Positions 25,638 through 35,181 of a stretch of DNA of 64,000 nucleotides are shown here, piece by piece. Every line of letters begins with the position of its first letter. Position 1 is the first letter of the stretch. Source of the stretch: Pseudomonas sp. MPC6 (GTDB taxonomy: Bacteria; Pseudomonadota; Gammaproteobacteria; Pseudomonadales; Pseudomonadaceae). The stretch is taken from the NCBI RefSeq assembly GCF_006094435.1, contig NZ_CP034783.1, forward strand, positions 1,949,001 to 2,013,000, read 5' to 3'. Under the pieces are notes generated by a model. The model saw nothing but the letters and a program-made list of their open reading frames with translations. It did not search any database and was not told the DNA's origin. Position numbers and translations under genes: made by a program.

Positions 25638-25740
25638 CTGTAGGAGCGAGCTTGCTCGCGATGGACGTTAACGATAACGGGTGCCACCTGGATAAACGCG
25701 GCGCCCTGACGTCCATCGCGAGCAAGCTCGCTCCTACAGT
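25638..25740. repeat. REP doublet between liuR and liuE
   Basis: Inverted pair of the GTAGGAGCGAGCTTGCTCGCGA class, with a spacer (TTAACGATAACGGGTGCCACCTGGATAAACG) shared with the doublet at 23999-24101. Confidence 0.88.
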
Positions 25741-25753
25741 GGAATGCATTGAC

Positions 25754-26155
25754 CTACTGAACCGCCTGCTGACTCTTGATCGTCTGCTCCAACGCCTGAC
25801 TGCAGCGCTCCTGAGCCGTATCCAACTCCAGCTTCATCTGCTCGATATCCAGCATCTGCTGCTCAAGCTGCTCCCGACGCTCGGCGATTTTGTTCAGCAT
25901 GGTCTGCAACTGTTTCTGATTGCCGCCGGTAGGATCGTAAAGCTCGATCAACTCACGGCATTCCGCCAGTGAAAAACCAATACGTTTGCCCCGCAAAATC
26001 AACTTCAGGCTGACCTTGTCCCGCGGCGAATAGATGCGCTCCTGCCCACGCCGCTCAGGGCTGAGCAGCCCTTGCTCTTCATAAAAGCGAATGGCCCGGG
26101 TGGTGATGTCGAGCTCGCGGGCGAGGTCGGAGATGCTATAGGTCTGGCTGCTCAT
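25754..26155 (-). CDS. liuR: MerR-family regulator of leucine catabolism
   Basis: A 133-residue MerR-type protein. The N-terminal winged helix reads YSISDLARELDITTRAIRFYEEQGLLSPERRGQERIYSP, and a long C-terminal coiled coil (about 80-125) mediates dimerisation. No metal-binding cysteine pattern is seen. Context (liuE next, LiuR palindromes at liuA and just upstream of itself) identifies it as LiuR, which controls branched-chain amino acid degradation. A palindrome at 26198-26213, 43 bases before the ATG, suggests autoregulation. A REP doublet separates it from liuE, so the two may still be one transcript. Confidence 0.93.
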   Translation of the reverse strand: MSSQTYSISDLARELDITTRAIRFYEEQGLLSPERRGQERIYSPRDKVSLKLILRGKRIGFSLAECRELIELYDPTGGNQKQLQTMLNKIAERREQLEQQMLDIEQMKLELDTAQERCSQALEQTIKSQQAVQ

Positions 26156-26197
26156 GGAAGCGCTCGAAAAAGGTCATGGCGCTAAGCTAATGGCAGG

Positions 26198-26213
26198 TTG
26201 ACGTTTACGTCAA
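26198..26213 (-). promoter_or_regulatory. LiuR-type operator upstream of liuR
   Basis: TTGACGTTTACGTCAA is a 16-base palindrome closely matching the sites upstream of liuA. Confidence 0.8.
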
Positions 26214-26298
26214 GGGGCGCAAGTCTTTCAACACCTCACACCCCAGGTATCCACCAACCTGCGGCGCCCCGGTATTCACTGACCCCCAAAGCCCCCTG

Positions 26299-26389
26299 TA
26301 GGAGCTGGCTTGCCAGCGAAAGCGTCAGATCAGTCGACATCAATGTTGAATGTGCTGGCCTATTCGCTGGCAAGCCAGCTCCTACAGGG
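26299..26389. repeat. REP doublet
   Basis: GTAGGAGCTGGCTTGCCAGC pair with the spacer TCAGATCAGTCGACATCAATGTTGAA, related to the spacers at 21776-21912. No gene is seen between 26214 and 26462. Confidence 0.85.
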
Positions 26390-26461
26390 GGCAAGCCCCC
26401 TTTACCACAGGCGAGCTCCCTGGCCACAGTATTTGGCAGCCCGAAAAGGTGAGTAGACACC

Positions 26462-26496
26462 TCAAAAACAAACCCGGGCGCATCAGCGCCCGGTTG
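26462..26496 (-). terminator. Terminator of the chemoreceptor gene
   Basis: Stem CCGGGCGC-TGAT-GCGCCCGG on the minus strand, followed by GTTTGTTTTTG, 20 bases after the receptor stop. Confidence 0.88.
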
Positions 26497-26514
26497 TTTA
26501 CCTTGGAACAGCCA

Positions 26515-28080
26515 TCAGCGATTAAACCGCTCCACCAACGAATACTGGGTATTCGCCGTCTTCGTCAGCTCTTCACTCAACAACGCCGAGTGCTGCGCCT
26601 GCACCGAAGTCTGATCCGCCAAATGCGAGATGTTACTGATGTTACGGCTGATCTCTTCAGCCACCGCACTTTGCTCTTCAGTCGCCGCCGCAATCTGCGT
26701 GGTCATATCAGTGATGTGGGCCACCGCCTCACTGATCCCCACCAGCGCCTGATCCGCTTCCAGCACCCGCGCCACACCTTCCTCGGCCTGACGATGCCCG
26801 GCCTCCATGGTTTGCACCGCGGTACTGGCGGTGTGCTGCAGCTTGGCAATCAGCGCATGAATCTGCCCAGTGGACTCACTGGTACGTTGCGCCAGTTGCC
26901 GCACTTCATCGGCCACCACCGCAAACCCGCGACCCATCTCACCGGCACGCGCCGCTTCAATAGCCGCGTTCAACGCCAGCAGGTTGGTCTGGTCGGCAAT
27001 GCCCTTGATCACATCCACCACGCCGCCAATTTCGTTACTGTCCTTGGCCAACTGAGTCACGGTCAATCCAGTCTCACCGACCACCGTCGACAAACGCTGA
27101 ATGGCTTCGCGGGTTTCCCCGGCGATATCCCGCCCGCGACCGGTCAGGCGATTGGCTTCCTGAGTCGCATCCGCCGTGCGCTGCACATGGCTGGCAACTT
27201 CCTGAGTCGTTGCCGCCATCTGGTTGACCGCCGTCGCCACTTGCTCGGTCTCGACGCGCTGGCGTTCCAGGCCGGTGGAGCTGTTGTGCGCCAGGGTGTC
27301 GGACTGCTTCGCTTGCGCGCTCAGGTGCTCGGCGGTGTCCTGCAGACGAGTCAGGCAGGTTTTCAGACGGGCTTCCTGACTCAGAATCGACATCTCCAGC
27401 CGCGCCTGTGCGCCGCGACTGTCAGTGTACATCTGCGCAATCAACGGGTCCGACGTGGTCTGCTCGGCCAGGCGCAACAACCGCTTGAGCCCGCGCTGCT
27501 GCCAGCGCAACCCCAGCAGACCCAGCGGCACCGACAACCCGGCGGCAAGGGCAAAGCCCCATTGCGAATTCAACGACGCCCCGATCAGGAAACTCAGCTG
27601 GCTGACCAGAATGAACGGCAACCAATCCTGCAGCACCGGCAGCCACTTATCCATGGAAGGCACGGCGGACTTGCCCTGGTTGAGGCGCTGGTAAAGCGCT
27701 TCGGCACGTTGAATCTGCTCAGCCGTGGGCTTGACCCGCACCGACTCGTAACCGACCACCTGCTGGCCGTCGAACACCGGCGTGACATAAGCGTTGACCC
27801 AGTAATGGTCACCGCTCTTGCAGCGATTCTTGACAATGCCCATCCAGGGCAAGCCTTGCTTCAGCGTGCCCCACATATGTGCGAACACCGCAGAAGGCAC
27901 GTCGGGGTGACGCACCTGATTATGCGGCGCATGGATCAGCTCCTCACGAGTAAACCCGCTGATCTCGACGAAGGCGTCGTTGCAGTAGGTAATCACGCCC
28001 TTGGCATCGGTGGTGGAAATCAACCGTTGCTGAGCCGGGAAGGTCCGTTCGCGTTGAGTAATAGGCTGGTTGTTACGCAT
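26515..28080 (-). CDS. aer: PAS-domain chemoreceptor, Aer-like
   Basis: A 521-residue chemoreceptor. The N-terminal PAS domain ([34 protein letters not shown], about 21-54, then [14 protein letters not shown]) is of the Aer type that binds FAD. It is followed by two membrane helices with a very short periplasmic loop (about 165-205), a HAMP-like linker, and the signalling domain with the hairpin motif [40 protein letters not shown] (about 365-404). This layout senses cytoplasmic redox or energy state rather than an external ligand. It is a single-gene unit with its own terminator. The exact signal is inferred from family resemblance. Confidence 0.9.
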   Translation of the reverse strand: MRNNQPITQRERTFPAQQRLISTTDAKGVITYCNDAFVEISGFTREELIHAPHNQVRHPDVPSAVFAHMWGTLKQGLPWMGIVKNRCKSGDHYWVNAYVTPVFDGQQVVGYESVRVKPTAEQIQRAEALYQRLNQGKSAVPSMDKWLPVLQDWLPFILVSQLSFLIGASLNSQWGFALAAGLSVPLGLLGLRWQQRGLKRLLRLAEQTTSDPLIAQMYTDSRGAQARLEMSILSQEARLKTCLTRLQDTAEHLSAQAKQSDTLAHNSSTGLERQRVETEQVATAVNQMAATTQEVASHVQRTADATQEANRLTGRGRDIAGETREAIQRLSTVVGETGLTVTQLAKDSNEIGGVVDVIKGIADQTNLLALNAAIEAARAGEMGRGFAVVADEVRQLAQRTSESTGQIHALIAKLQHTASTAVQTMEAGHRQAEEGVARVLEADQALVGISEAVAHITDMTTQIAAATEEQSAVAEEISRNISNISHLADQTSVQAQHSALLSEELTKTANTQYSLVERFNR

Positions 28081-28159
28081 GGCTATAGTCAGTCCGTGAG
28101 GCTTTGACAGGATGTCGGCGCGGTCACGGAATTGTTGAGTTTTTATTTTTCATCCACCC

Positions 28160-28489
28160 CTAAGCACCCCCCGAAGCCTGCGGCCGCAACCGCCGCCCAA
28201 TCACCTCCAGCACATCACAGCCATCCCGCAACGGAACGGCGCAGAGCAAGGCAAAGTCACTGAGAATGAAAGACTCGCACTCGATCGAACCGCGCATGGA
28301 CAGGTTTTCCAGCACCTGGGTCACGGCCTGAATTCGATGGTTGGCCGCGTCGACCAGCACATCCAGTGGCGCCTGGGTATCGACGAAGAGGGTGGGCATG
28401 TCACTGCAATTATTGGTGAGCGCCTTGAAGCGATTTTCCGGGTGGGGGGTGGGTTTTATGTAGGGTGAGTCTGAGGAGTTTGATGTCAT
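28160..28489 (-). CDS. Small Pseudomonas protein of unknown function
   Basis: A 109-residue soluble protein with no motif I recognise. The middle (LFVDTQAPLDVLVDAANHRIQAVTQVLENLSMRG) and C-terminal part (DFALLCAVPLRDGCDVLEVIGRRL) resemble in style the small paralogous DUF6124/DUF3077-like proteins of Pseudomonas, including an N-terminal Pro-rich PHPENRF segment. It has codon use like its neighbours and a clear gap on both sides. It is transcribed in the same direction as the receptor but 80 bases upstream. No function can be assigned. Confidence 0.6.
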   Translation of the reverse strand: MTSNSSDSPYIKPTPHPENRFKALTNNCSDMPTLFVDTQAPLDVLVDAANHRIQAVTQVLENLSMRGSIECESFILSDFALLCAVPLRDGCDVLEVIGRRLRPQASGGA

Positions 28490-28590
28490 TTTTTAGGGGC
28501 CTTGGAGAGTGAGTTCAGCTACAGCGTTGATGAGTCTTCAAGGGTTCCTACACCCTGCCACAGCATTGGCAGTGACAGCGAAAGATTACC

Positions 28591-28862
28591 CATGCAGCCC
28601 ACTCCGCACCAGTTCATGCAAACCGCTAAAACTTGAAGGAAATCTCCGACGACTACGTCACGAAATTCCGCTGGCCGTAAGACCCACTCCGCGAACAAAT
28701 CCCGCTCCAAAAATTCAACGCAAGCCCAAAAAATCAAGGCTTGACCGCCACTGATCACAAAGCAGTCACAAAATTCGTCAGGCTCAACAACGACGATTTC
28801 GAACCCACTTCCACACGCAAAACAAGGCGCGGAAAACTGTACGGTGAATCAGTGAGAAATGA
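28591..28862 (+). pseudogene. Possible decayed gene fragment upstream of vgrG
   Basis: The plus strand reads MQPTPHQFMQTAKT then, after a one-base shift, KEISDDYVTKFRWP, a TAA, and an open stretch with FNASPKNQGLTATDHKAVTKFVRLNNDDFEP and GKLYGESVRN. The amino-acid composition looks protein-like, but stops and shifts break it. It may be the remains of a gene displaced by the VgrG island. I do not recognise the family. Nothing else is seen from 28490 to 29047. Confidence 0.35.
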
Positions 28863-29047
28863 AGTCAGGAAAGGTCTGTGCAGCGAGTAGGAAAATTCGC
28901 TCCAGTTTAAAACCGACGCTTCCTACGCACTCATCAGAAGCGTCCTATTTCCAACTAATTCAACTTCACCAAAGCTTCCAACCCCAGGACCAGGGTGGAA
29001 GCAAAGCCCTTCCTGATCGTCAACACACAGACCAGGAAGGCCTGAGC

Positions 29048-31426
29048 ATGTCCATTCCCATACGTACCTTCTTCGACCACAGCCGCCACAAGCTGCACGT
29101 CCTCAACGCCGACTTGACCCTCGACGTCCTGGCCTTCCACGGCGAAGAACAGCTGAGCCAGCCGTTCCACTACGTCGTCGAATTCACCTGCACCAAACAG
29201 GACCTCGCCGCCGACCAGCTGCTCAACCGCGAGGCCCAGTTCAGCCTGCACCCCGTGCCGAAAAAGCTCACCTTCCTGACCAAGGACCTCAAGGTCAAAC
29301 CGCTGCGCACCTTCAACGGCGTGATCACCGCCTTCAAACGCCTGTCCGGCTCCGTCGACGAAGCCCGCTATGAAATCACCCTTGAGCCGCGCCTGGCATT
29401 GCTCGCCCGCGGCCAGCAGTTCCGCCTCTATCAACACCAGTCGGTGCCGGAAATCGTCGAACAGATCCTGCGCAGCCGCCACGATTTCCGCGGCCAGGAC
29501 TTTTTCTTCAAGCTCACGCGCACCTACCCCAAGCGCCTGCAAGTCATGCAATACGGCGAAAGCGACCCGGCCTTCATCGCCCGCCTGCTGGCCGAAGTCG
29601 GCATCTGGTACCGCTTCACCAGCGACGAGCGCCTGAAGATCGACGCCGTCGAATTCCATGACGACCAGCTGCATTACCAATCCGGCATCGAGCTGCCTTA
29701 CCACTCACCCGCCGGCCTGAGCAGCAGCGAGCAGGACGGCGTCTGGTCCTTGCAAACCCACCACCAGGTGGTGGAACGCCAGGTCAATATCCGCACCTAC
29801 CAGCACCGCGACGCCCGAGCTCACCTGGACGGCGAGATCGACCACACCCGCGGTGCGACCACCACCTACGGCGAGGCCTACCACTACGCCGAACCCTACA
29901 GCGCCCTCGGCGACCGCTACCAATTCTACGAAGACCTGCCGCCGGAAACCGGCTACTTCTACGCCCGTCTGCAACACGAACGCTACCTCAACGACCAGAC
30001 CCGCCTCAGCGGCACCAGCAGCAGCGCGACCCTGGCTCCCGGTCAGGTGCTGAAAATCACCGGCGGCGCGCCCCAGGCCTTCGCCCGCGGCACGGTGATC
30101 ACCCACCTCAGCACCCGCGCCGCCCGCGATGCCAGCTTCGAAGCCCAATTCGAGGCCATCCCCTATTCGGAAAGCGTGTGCTTCCGCCCGCCACTGCTGG
30201 CCAAACCGCAAATCGCCGGCACCGTCCCGGCGCGGGTCAGCAACCCGCAAAAACACGATCCCTACGCCGAAATCGACGTCGAAGGGCGCTACCGCGTGCA
30301 GTTCCTGTTCGACCGCGACACCTGGAACCCCGGCCAGGAAAGCATGTGGCTGCGCCTGGCCCGACCGTATGCCGGCGACACCCACGGCCTGCACCTGCCG
30401 CTGATCGCCGGCACCGAAGTGGCGGTGGCCTTCGAACAGGGCGACCCGGATCGGCCGTACATCGCCCATGCCCTGCACGACAGCGAACATCCGGACCACG
30501 TGACCCTGCGTGCGCGCAATTACAAACGCAACGTGCTGCGCACGCCGGCCAATAACAAGCTGCGGATGGAGGACACAAGGGGCGAAGAGCGCGTCAAGCT
30601 CAGTACCGAGCACAGTGGCAAGAGTCAGCTGAATCTGGGGCATTTGGTTGATGCCGAGCAGAAAAAACGTGGTGAAGGGTTTGAATTGCGCACCGATGGT
30701 TGGGGGGCGATTCGGGCGGGGAAGGGGGTGTTCATCAGTGCCGATCAGCAGGCCCAGGCGCAGGGGCCGGTCCTGGAAATGAGCGCGGCCATCGGCCACC
30801 TGCAGCAGGCGGGTGAGCAACTGCAGCAACTCTCTGTCGATGCCCAGGCCGCCAACGCAGATCCCGCCGACGTGACCTCGCAACTGAACCTGCTCCAGCA
30901 AGACCTGGAGCAACTCAAGTCGTCCGTGCTGCTGCTCAGCGCGCCCCAGGGCATCGCCCTCACCAGCGGCAAGCACCTGCAACTGGCCGCGCAAAACAAC
31001 CTGATGCTCAACGCCGGTGGCGAAGCCGACCTCAGCGTGGTCAAGCGCTTGTTCATCGGAGTGGGGCAGGGACTCAGCCTGTTCGTGCGCAAACTGGGCA
31101 TCAAGCTGATCGCCAACCAAGGGCCGGTAAGCGTGCAAGCGCAAAACGACACGCTCGAACTGATGGCCCGTCACGGCCTGGCGATCACCAGCACCGAAGA
31201 CGAAATCCACATCACCGCCAAGAAGAAAATCACCCTCAATGCCGGTGGCAGCTACATCACCCTCGACCCTTCCAGCATCGAATGCGGCACGGCGGGTGAC
31301 TTCAAAATCAAGTCGGCGCAGTTCGACTACAGCGGTGCAGCCCAGCAATCGCTGGAAATACCGCCGCTGGCTCAATTGTCCGAGCACAAAGCCGAGTCCG
31401 TGGAGCTCTCGGATTTCTCTGCCTGA
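29048..31426 (+). CDS. vgrG: Type VI secretion spike protein VgrG
   Basis: A 792-residue full-length VgrG. The gp27-like N terminus starts with SIPIRTFFDHSRHKLHVLNAD and continues with FHGEEQLSQPFHYVVEFTC and ESDPAFIARLLAEVGIWYRF. It is followed by the gp5 OB-fold region (ARPYAGDTHGLHLPLIAGTEVAVAFEQGDPDRPYIAHALHD, about 437-477) and a C-terminal DUF2345-type extension (GIALTSGKHLQLAAQNNLMLNAGG and KKKITLNAGGSYITLDPSSIE) ending in a short tail. The ATG at 29048 has GGAAGG upstream. It is the first gene of an orphan effector island; the effector gene follows after 31 bases with its own AAGGAG site. Confidence 0.95.
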   Translation: MSIPIRTFFDHSRHKLHVLNADLTLDVLAFHGEEQLSQPFHYVVEFTCTKQDLAADQLLNREAQFSLHPVPKKLTFLTKDLKVKPLRTFNGVITAFKRLSGSVDEARYEITLEPRLALLARGQQFRLYQHQSVPEIVEQILRSRHDFRGQDFFFKLTRTYPKRLQVMQYGESDPAFIARLLAEVGIWYRFTSDERLKIDAVEFHDDQLHYQSGIELPYHSPAGLSSSEQDGVWSLQTHHQVVERQVNIRTYQHRDARAHLDGEIDHTRGATTTYGEAYHYAEPYSALGDRYQFYEDLPPETGYFYARLQHERYLNDQTRLSGTSSSATLAPGQVLKITGGAPQAFARGTVITHLSTRAARDASFEAQFEAIPYSESVCFRPPLLAKPQIAGTVPARVSNPQKHDPYAEIDVEGRYRVQFLFDRDTWNPGQESMWLRLARPYAGDTHGLHLPLIAGTEVAVAFEQGDPDRPYIAHALHDSEHPDHVTLRARNYKRNVLRTPANNKLRMEDTRGEERVKLSTEHSGKSQLNLGHLVDAEQKKRGEGFELRTDGWGAIRAGKGVFISADQQAQAQGPVLEMSAAIGHLQQAGEQLQQLSVDAQAANADPADVTSQLNLLQQDLEQLKSSVLLLSAPQGIALTSGKHLQLAAQNNLMLNAGGEADLSVVKRLFIGVGQGLSLFVRKLGIKLIANQGPVSVQAQNDTLELMARHGLAITSTEDEIHITAKKKITLNAGGSYITLDPSSIECGTAGDFKIKSAQFDYSGAAQQSLEIPPLAQLSEHKAESVELSDFSA

Positions 31427-31457
31427 TTCCTACAAGACACAAGGAGTGAAGCACACC

Positions 31458-34349
31458 ATGCGCGATTTTCTCATTTGGCTGTTTGGCACCGAGTCGTCGT
31501 TCGGTCGGCACTCACGATCTGCCGAGTTCGTGACTCCCATCCGACCCGCTCCCGCCTTATCGACGGTTGTGGCGGACACTTCGCCAGAGCCAGGCGCCGA
31601 TGGATTGCAGCCACTGAAAAACTGGAGCCACCCGTTCAAAGACAAAGATCCCTCCAAGCACACACGCAACCCGTTGTTGCAACTGACCCATATGGCCAAA
31701 GCCGCAGCGGGCTATTACCCCCTCGGCCGCAGCGGCCTGTTTCACGGCGGCATACATTTCGACAGCGGCACCGCCGGCGCTCTGGATCAATCCAGCGTGC
31801 ACTGCCTGGCCGACGGCGAAGTGGTGGCGTACCGCATCGACACGCAGGCGCCGACCACGGCTTATTCCATCAATAAAAAAACCGTAGAAAAGCCGTTCTC
31901 GCGCAATTTCGTGCTGGTCCGCCACTATCTTCAGCCACCGAAGATCAAAGGCAGCCCGGACACACCGCCCAGCCTGACCTTCTACAGCCTGTACATGCAC
32001 CTGCAGGACTGGTCGGTGTACCACGAGGACGCCACCTTCACTCGTCCGGCGTTCTGGCCCGAGAGTCCGGTCCGCCGCGTCAAACAAACGGTGAAAGACG
32101 TCCGCCCGGGAAATCTTGAGCTGCGTGGCCTGAACGTGCGCACCCAGGACCGGAACGGCAAGGTGATTGACCTCTTGCCACGGGGCGCCGAGGTGACCGT
32201 CAGTGGCAAGGGGGACATGCGCAAGCTGGAGAACAGCCTCGGCCCCGCCAATCTGATCAGCGCCGATGGATCGCTGCGCGGCTATGTGTCCATGTCCGAG
32301 GTGCTGCTCATCGCCGGGGACGACTATTACGTCAAGGCGCTCGGGGGCTCGCTCAATGTCTACGCCGAACCGAGCTTTCACAGCGAGGTACTCATGGAAC
32401 TGCCGGATGGCACGCGCTTCACGCTCAGTGGTGACGACTATTACCGCAAGCTGGAATGCATTGACCAGTACGTGCATTTCGCCTCGTTGCAAGGCGAGCA
32501 GAAACCGCTGGGGCCGGACCGGGTGGTGGTGCTCGACACGCCCGTCCCCATCAAAGCCGGGGAACTGATCGGCCATCTCGGCCTGTATCAAGGCAGCGGT
32601 GCGGAGAAGCCGGAAGAAAAGTTGCATCTGGAGGTATTCAGTGGCGATGGCGTCGAGGTGTTCATCAAGGCCAGTCGCGACTGGGCCCAGCGCCTGCCGG
32701 AAAAAGACAGAACCTGGCTGAAACTCGCCAAGGGCACCGCGGTAGTGCCTCATCAAAATAATGTCACCGCCGCGCAACTGAAAGTATTGAGTGCCGCCAG
32801 TCCACTCAGCGCGGCCGACTTGTTAATCCCCAAACGCGTGCTGGACGGCCTGTCGGCCGACAGAAAAATCCAGGTGACCGCGAGCGAAAGCCGCAAAGTC
32901 AGCAACTGGTATCGCCTGGAGGGGCTGCTCCACGGCGCCGACAACCACCTGCTCAAAGGCTGGGTGCGCGAAGAAGTCGGCGTCACACCCTGGGTCAGCC
33001 CTTGGTCGTGGGAAGGCTACGACATCATCGACGAATACGACGTCCCTCAGGAGTTCATGGCCTCATTCCTGCGCGCGGTTAAACGCCTGAGCGAAGCGCA
33101 ACTCGAGCGTTTCGGCCCCATGGCGGATGAAGGGGACACGGGGCCGTTGAAGACCCGGCTATACGACATCATCGACACCGACCGCAATGGCAGGATGACG
33201 GCTGAAGAGCTGCGAACGGCAATCAGCCTGCCCGCCCATGCGCAGTCGATTTCACAGTTGATCGTCAATTGTGAAAGCGAGTGGTACTACAAGGCGGGCA
33301 AGTGGGGCCGGCTGGATGAGGTACTTGGCCACAGTGGTTCGACTCCACATTTGAATTGGTTGGCGGAGAAGCAGCGGATCAAGCAGATGTGTTGGTGGGG
33401 GGAGGTGGCGGCGAAAGTTGGGCTTCCGGCGCATGGAGAGGTTTATTACTTTCATCCGGTGGGATTGGTGGCAAATTTTCTTGTGAAAGATGAGTGCGCT
33501 TGCGGTTGTTGTTTTGGTGCGAAATTTATGAGTACACGTTATGGGCAGCAGTACGGCCCCGTTTACTGGGGGAACTTAAAACTTGCCGATTTCAAGGCCT
33601 GGGATGATTTAGTTAACACAGGCATGGTGACAATGGCGGAACGTATTATTCTAGTCGCGATGTCTGAAAACGAGGGGAATCTAGATGCCCTGCAGTCTTA
33701 TGATAGTGAGATATTAACTGCGGGGGCCATGCAAAAGACGATCAATCCACAAGGTGCCGGAGAGCTGCCAGTACAGGTATATGAGTTTAAGCAGAAACAT
33801 CCAGATCTTTATCAGTCGTTGTTCGCGGATTGCGGCTGGGAAGTCAAGACGGAGAATAGAAAACAATACCTTTACTATGATGGCGTTACCGGTAGCGAGC
33901 TGAAGGTTTTACTTCGGCAAGGCTTTAATCAGACCTCATTTGAGAGCAAGGCAAAACTAATTTCGAAGCCGTTGGCCGTGTTTGCTCATGCAATTAATAC
34001 GAGTGAATACATCGTTAAACAGGTTTTGGATTTTGTTCAGCGCCTTCGCGCATCAATATCAATATCGCCAAGTGGATATAATTTATGGGTCGTTGGGGAC
34101 TATGTTCGTTCAAATTTTGGAAGGTCCGTTGTCCTCGATCATCATGTTAACCGGCCCGGTAACGTTGCAGGTGATTTCGGTACTGCCGTCAAGACCTTCC
34201 TTATTAACAACCCGACTGTGTCTGAGAATCCAGCAGACTGGGGGGAAGACCATGCAAAGCATGAGGCTGCTTTGTTAGAAATATATGGTCCAACACGTCG
34301 TATGACTGATGCTGATCTTCGTTATCAAAGCTTAAAGGGCAAATTATGA
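31458..34349 (+). CDS. Modular VgrG-associated effector: M23-like domain, EF-hand, lysozyme-like C terminus
   Basis: A 963-residue protein directly after vgrG. Residues about 85-130 and 370-400 form an M23/LytM-like peptidase with FHGGIH (H96, H100 in place of the usual Asp), YMHL (H181) and LHLE (H390; the first His of the usual HxH is Lys). SH3-like segments interrupt it (ELRGLNVRT and GGSLNVYAEPSF). An exact EF-hand loop, DTDRNGRMTAEE, lies at 573-584. The C-terminal third (about 640-850) has AERIILVAMSENEGNLDAL and GAMQKTINPQG, resembling a lytic-transglycosylase active site (catalytic Glu plus GxMQ). The likely role is attack on the cell wall of rivals after T6SS delivery. From about 33400 the DNA becomes AT-richer, suggesting swapping of the 3' part. 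An immunity candidate follows. Confidence 0.8.
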   Translation: MRDFLIWLFGTESSFGRHSRSAEFVTPIRPAPALSTVVADTSPEPGADGLQPLKNWSHPFKDKDPSKHTRNPLLQLTHMAKAAAGYYPLGRSGLFHGGIHFDSGTAGALDQSSVHCLADGEVVAYRIDTQAPTTAYSINKKTVEKPFSRNFVLVRHYLQPPKIKGSPDTPPSLTFYSLYMHLQDWSVYHEDATFTRPAFWPESPVRRVKQTVKDVRPGNLELRGLNVRTQDRNGKVIDLLPRGAEVTVSGKGDMRKLENSLGPANLISADGSLRGYVSMSEVLLIAGDDYYVKALGGSLNVYAEPSFHSEVLMELPDGTRFTLSGDDYYRKLECIDQYVHFASLQGEQKPLGPDRVVVLDTPVPIKAGELIGHLGLYQGSGAEKPEEKLHLEVFSGDGVEVFIKASRDWAQRLPEKDRTWLKLAKGTAVVPHQNNVTAAQLKVLSAASPLSAADLLIPKRVLDGLSADRKIQVTASESRKVSNWYRLEGLLHGADNHLLKGWVREEVGVTPWVSPWSWEGYDIIDEYDVPQEFMASFLRAVKRLSEAQLERFGPMADEGDTGPLKTRLYDIIDTDRNGRMTAEELRTAISLPAHAQSISQLIVNCESEWYYKAGKWGRLDEVLGHSGSTPHLNWLAEKQRIKQMCWWGEVAAKVGLPAHGEVYYFHPVGLVANFLVKDECACGCCFGAKFMSTRYGQQYGPVYWGNLKLADFKAWDDLVNTGMVTMAERIILVAMSENEGNLDALQSYDSEILTAGAMQKTINPQGAGELPVQVYEFKQKHPDLYQSLFADCGWEVKTENRKQYLYYDGVTGSELKVLLRQGFNQTSFESKAKLISKPLAVFAHAINTSEYIVKQVLDFVQRLRASISISPSGYNLWVVGDYVRSNFGRSVVLDHHVNRPGNVAGDFGTAVKTFLINNPTVSENPADWGEDHAKHEAALLEIYGPTRRMTDADLRYQSLKGKL

Positions 34350-35005
34350 GACCTTGCCTATTGATCCTACCAATAATCGTGTTCGGTTCTGGTAGTTATG
34401 GAAACGCATCAACTGGATCCGTTGAAGAAGAAAAATCAACGCGCATTTTGGACATTCGATATGGTGACCCAGTTGGTGAGCGATATCGCACGCTGACCAT
34501 ACTGAGCGATGGAAAAGTTGTACGAACTCTTGGTGGGGGCAATGAACGTGGCGGAGCGTTCGAGCGAACTGATCCGCCGCTTGTGTCGCCAAATGGTCAC
34601 TTCGTCTTCTTGACTCAGGTTGAATCAGGTGAAGCGGGAACTCCAGACGGCTCGGTGATGCACCACGAGGTTGCTTATTGTGAATTGGTCGAAGTTCGCA
34701 GTGGCTGCATTGTGGCTAGAGAAACTGGTGAGTTCTGCGGCGGGACATTTACGAGGGGAGGGCTGTGGGACAATCCGATCTATCCTAATTTTAGTTTGGT
34801 CACAGAGATTCAGGGAGCAAAAGATTATTTGGAGGGGCGGCTGAAATTCACAGACTCTCCTATTTCATCCGTTGAAAATCTTTTGGTCTGCGATCCGCCC
34901 GATGCTGATAATGCGGATGTCTATCGCACTATTTTGAATAGTAAGCTCTTAAAGTTCGATAGCGCTCAGCGCGAACTCTTGGAGCGAAAAATGAAGAGTC
35001 ATTAG
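34346..35005 (+). CDS. Candidate periplasmic immunity protein
   Basis: A 219-residue protein that overlaps the effector stop by four bases (ATGA). It starts with a short signal-peptide-like segment (RPCLLILPIIVFGSGSYGNAS), consistent with export to the periplasm, where a cell-wall hydrolase effector would act. The rest has several cysteines (CELVEVRSGC and GEFCGG) and no domain I recognise. DNA is AT-richer than the surrounding genes, like the effector 3' end, as expected for a co-inherited effector/immunity pair. The immunity role is inferred from position, coupling and predicted location. Confidence 0.68.
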   Translation: MRPCLLILPIIVFGSGSYGNASTGSVEEEKSTRILDIRYGDPVGERYRTLTILSDGKVVRTLGGGNERGGAFERTDPPLVSPNGHFVFLTQVESGEAGTPDGSVMHHEVAYCELVEVRSGCIVARETGEFCGGTFTRGGLWDNPIYPNFSLVTEIQGAKDYLEGRLKFTDSPISSVENLLVCDPPDADNADVYRTILNSKLLKFDSAQRELLERKMKSH

Positions 35006-35181
35006 TTTTCGTCCGGATTTTAGTTGTCGGTGGGGAGGCTGTTTTAGGGCGAGGTGCGCAAAAAACCATAGTCGATATCCCGTGCCGTCTCGATGAAAAG
35101 GTTTTAAGGGTGAAGGCGAGTTTCGAATGTTAACTCTAGGAATTCAGTGTGGTTAAAAACGTGGCTGAGTAGGAATAAGGC

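Noticed and set aside
28509..28758. Overlapping 80-codon frames on both strands before vgrG
   Set aside because: Neither has a ribosome site or protein-like composition over its length; a better reading is a decayed plus-strand fragment in another frame.
29705..31387. 560-codon frame opposite vgrG
   Set aside because: Shadow of the vgrG gene, with no recognisable domain.
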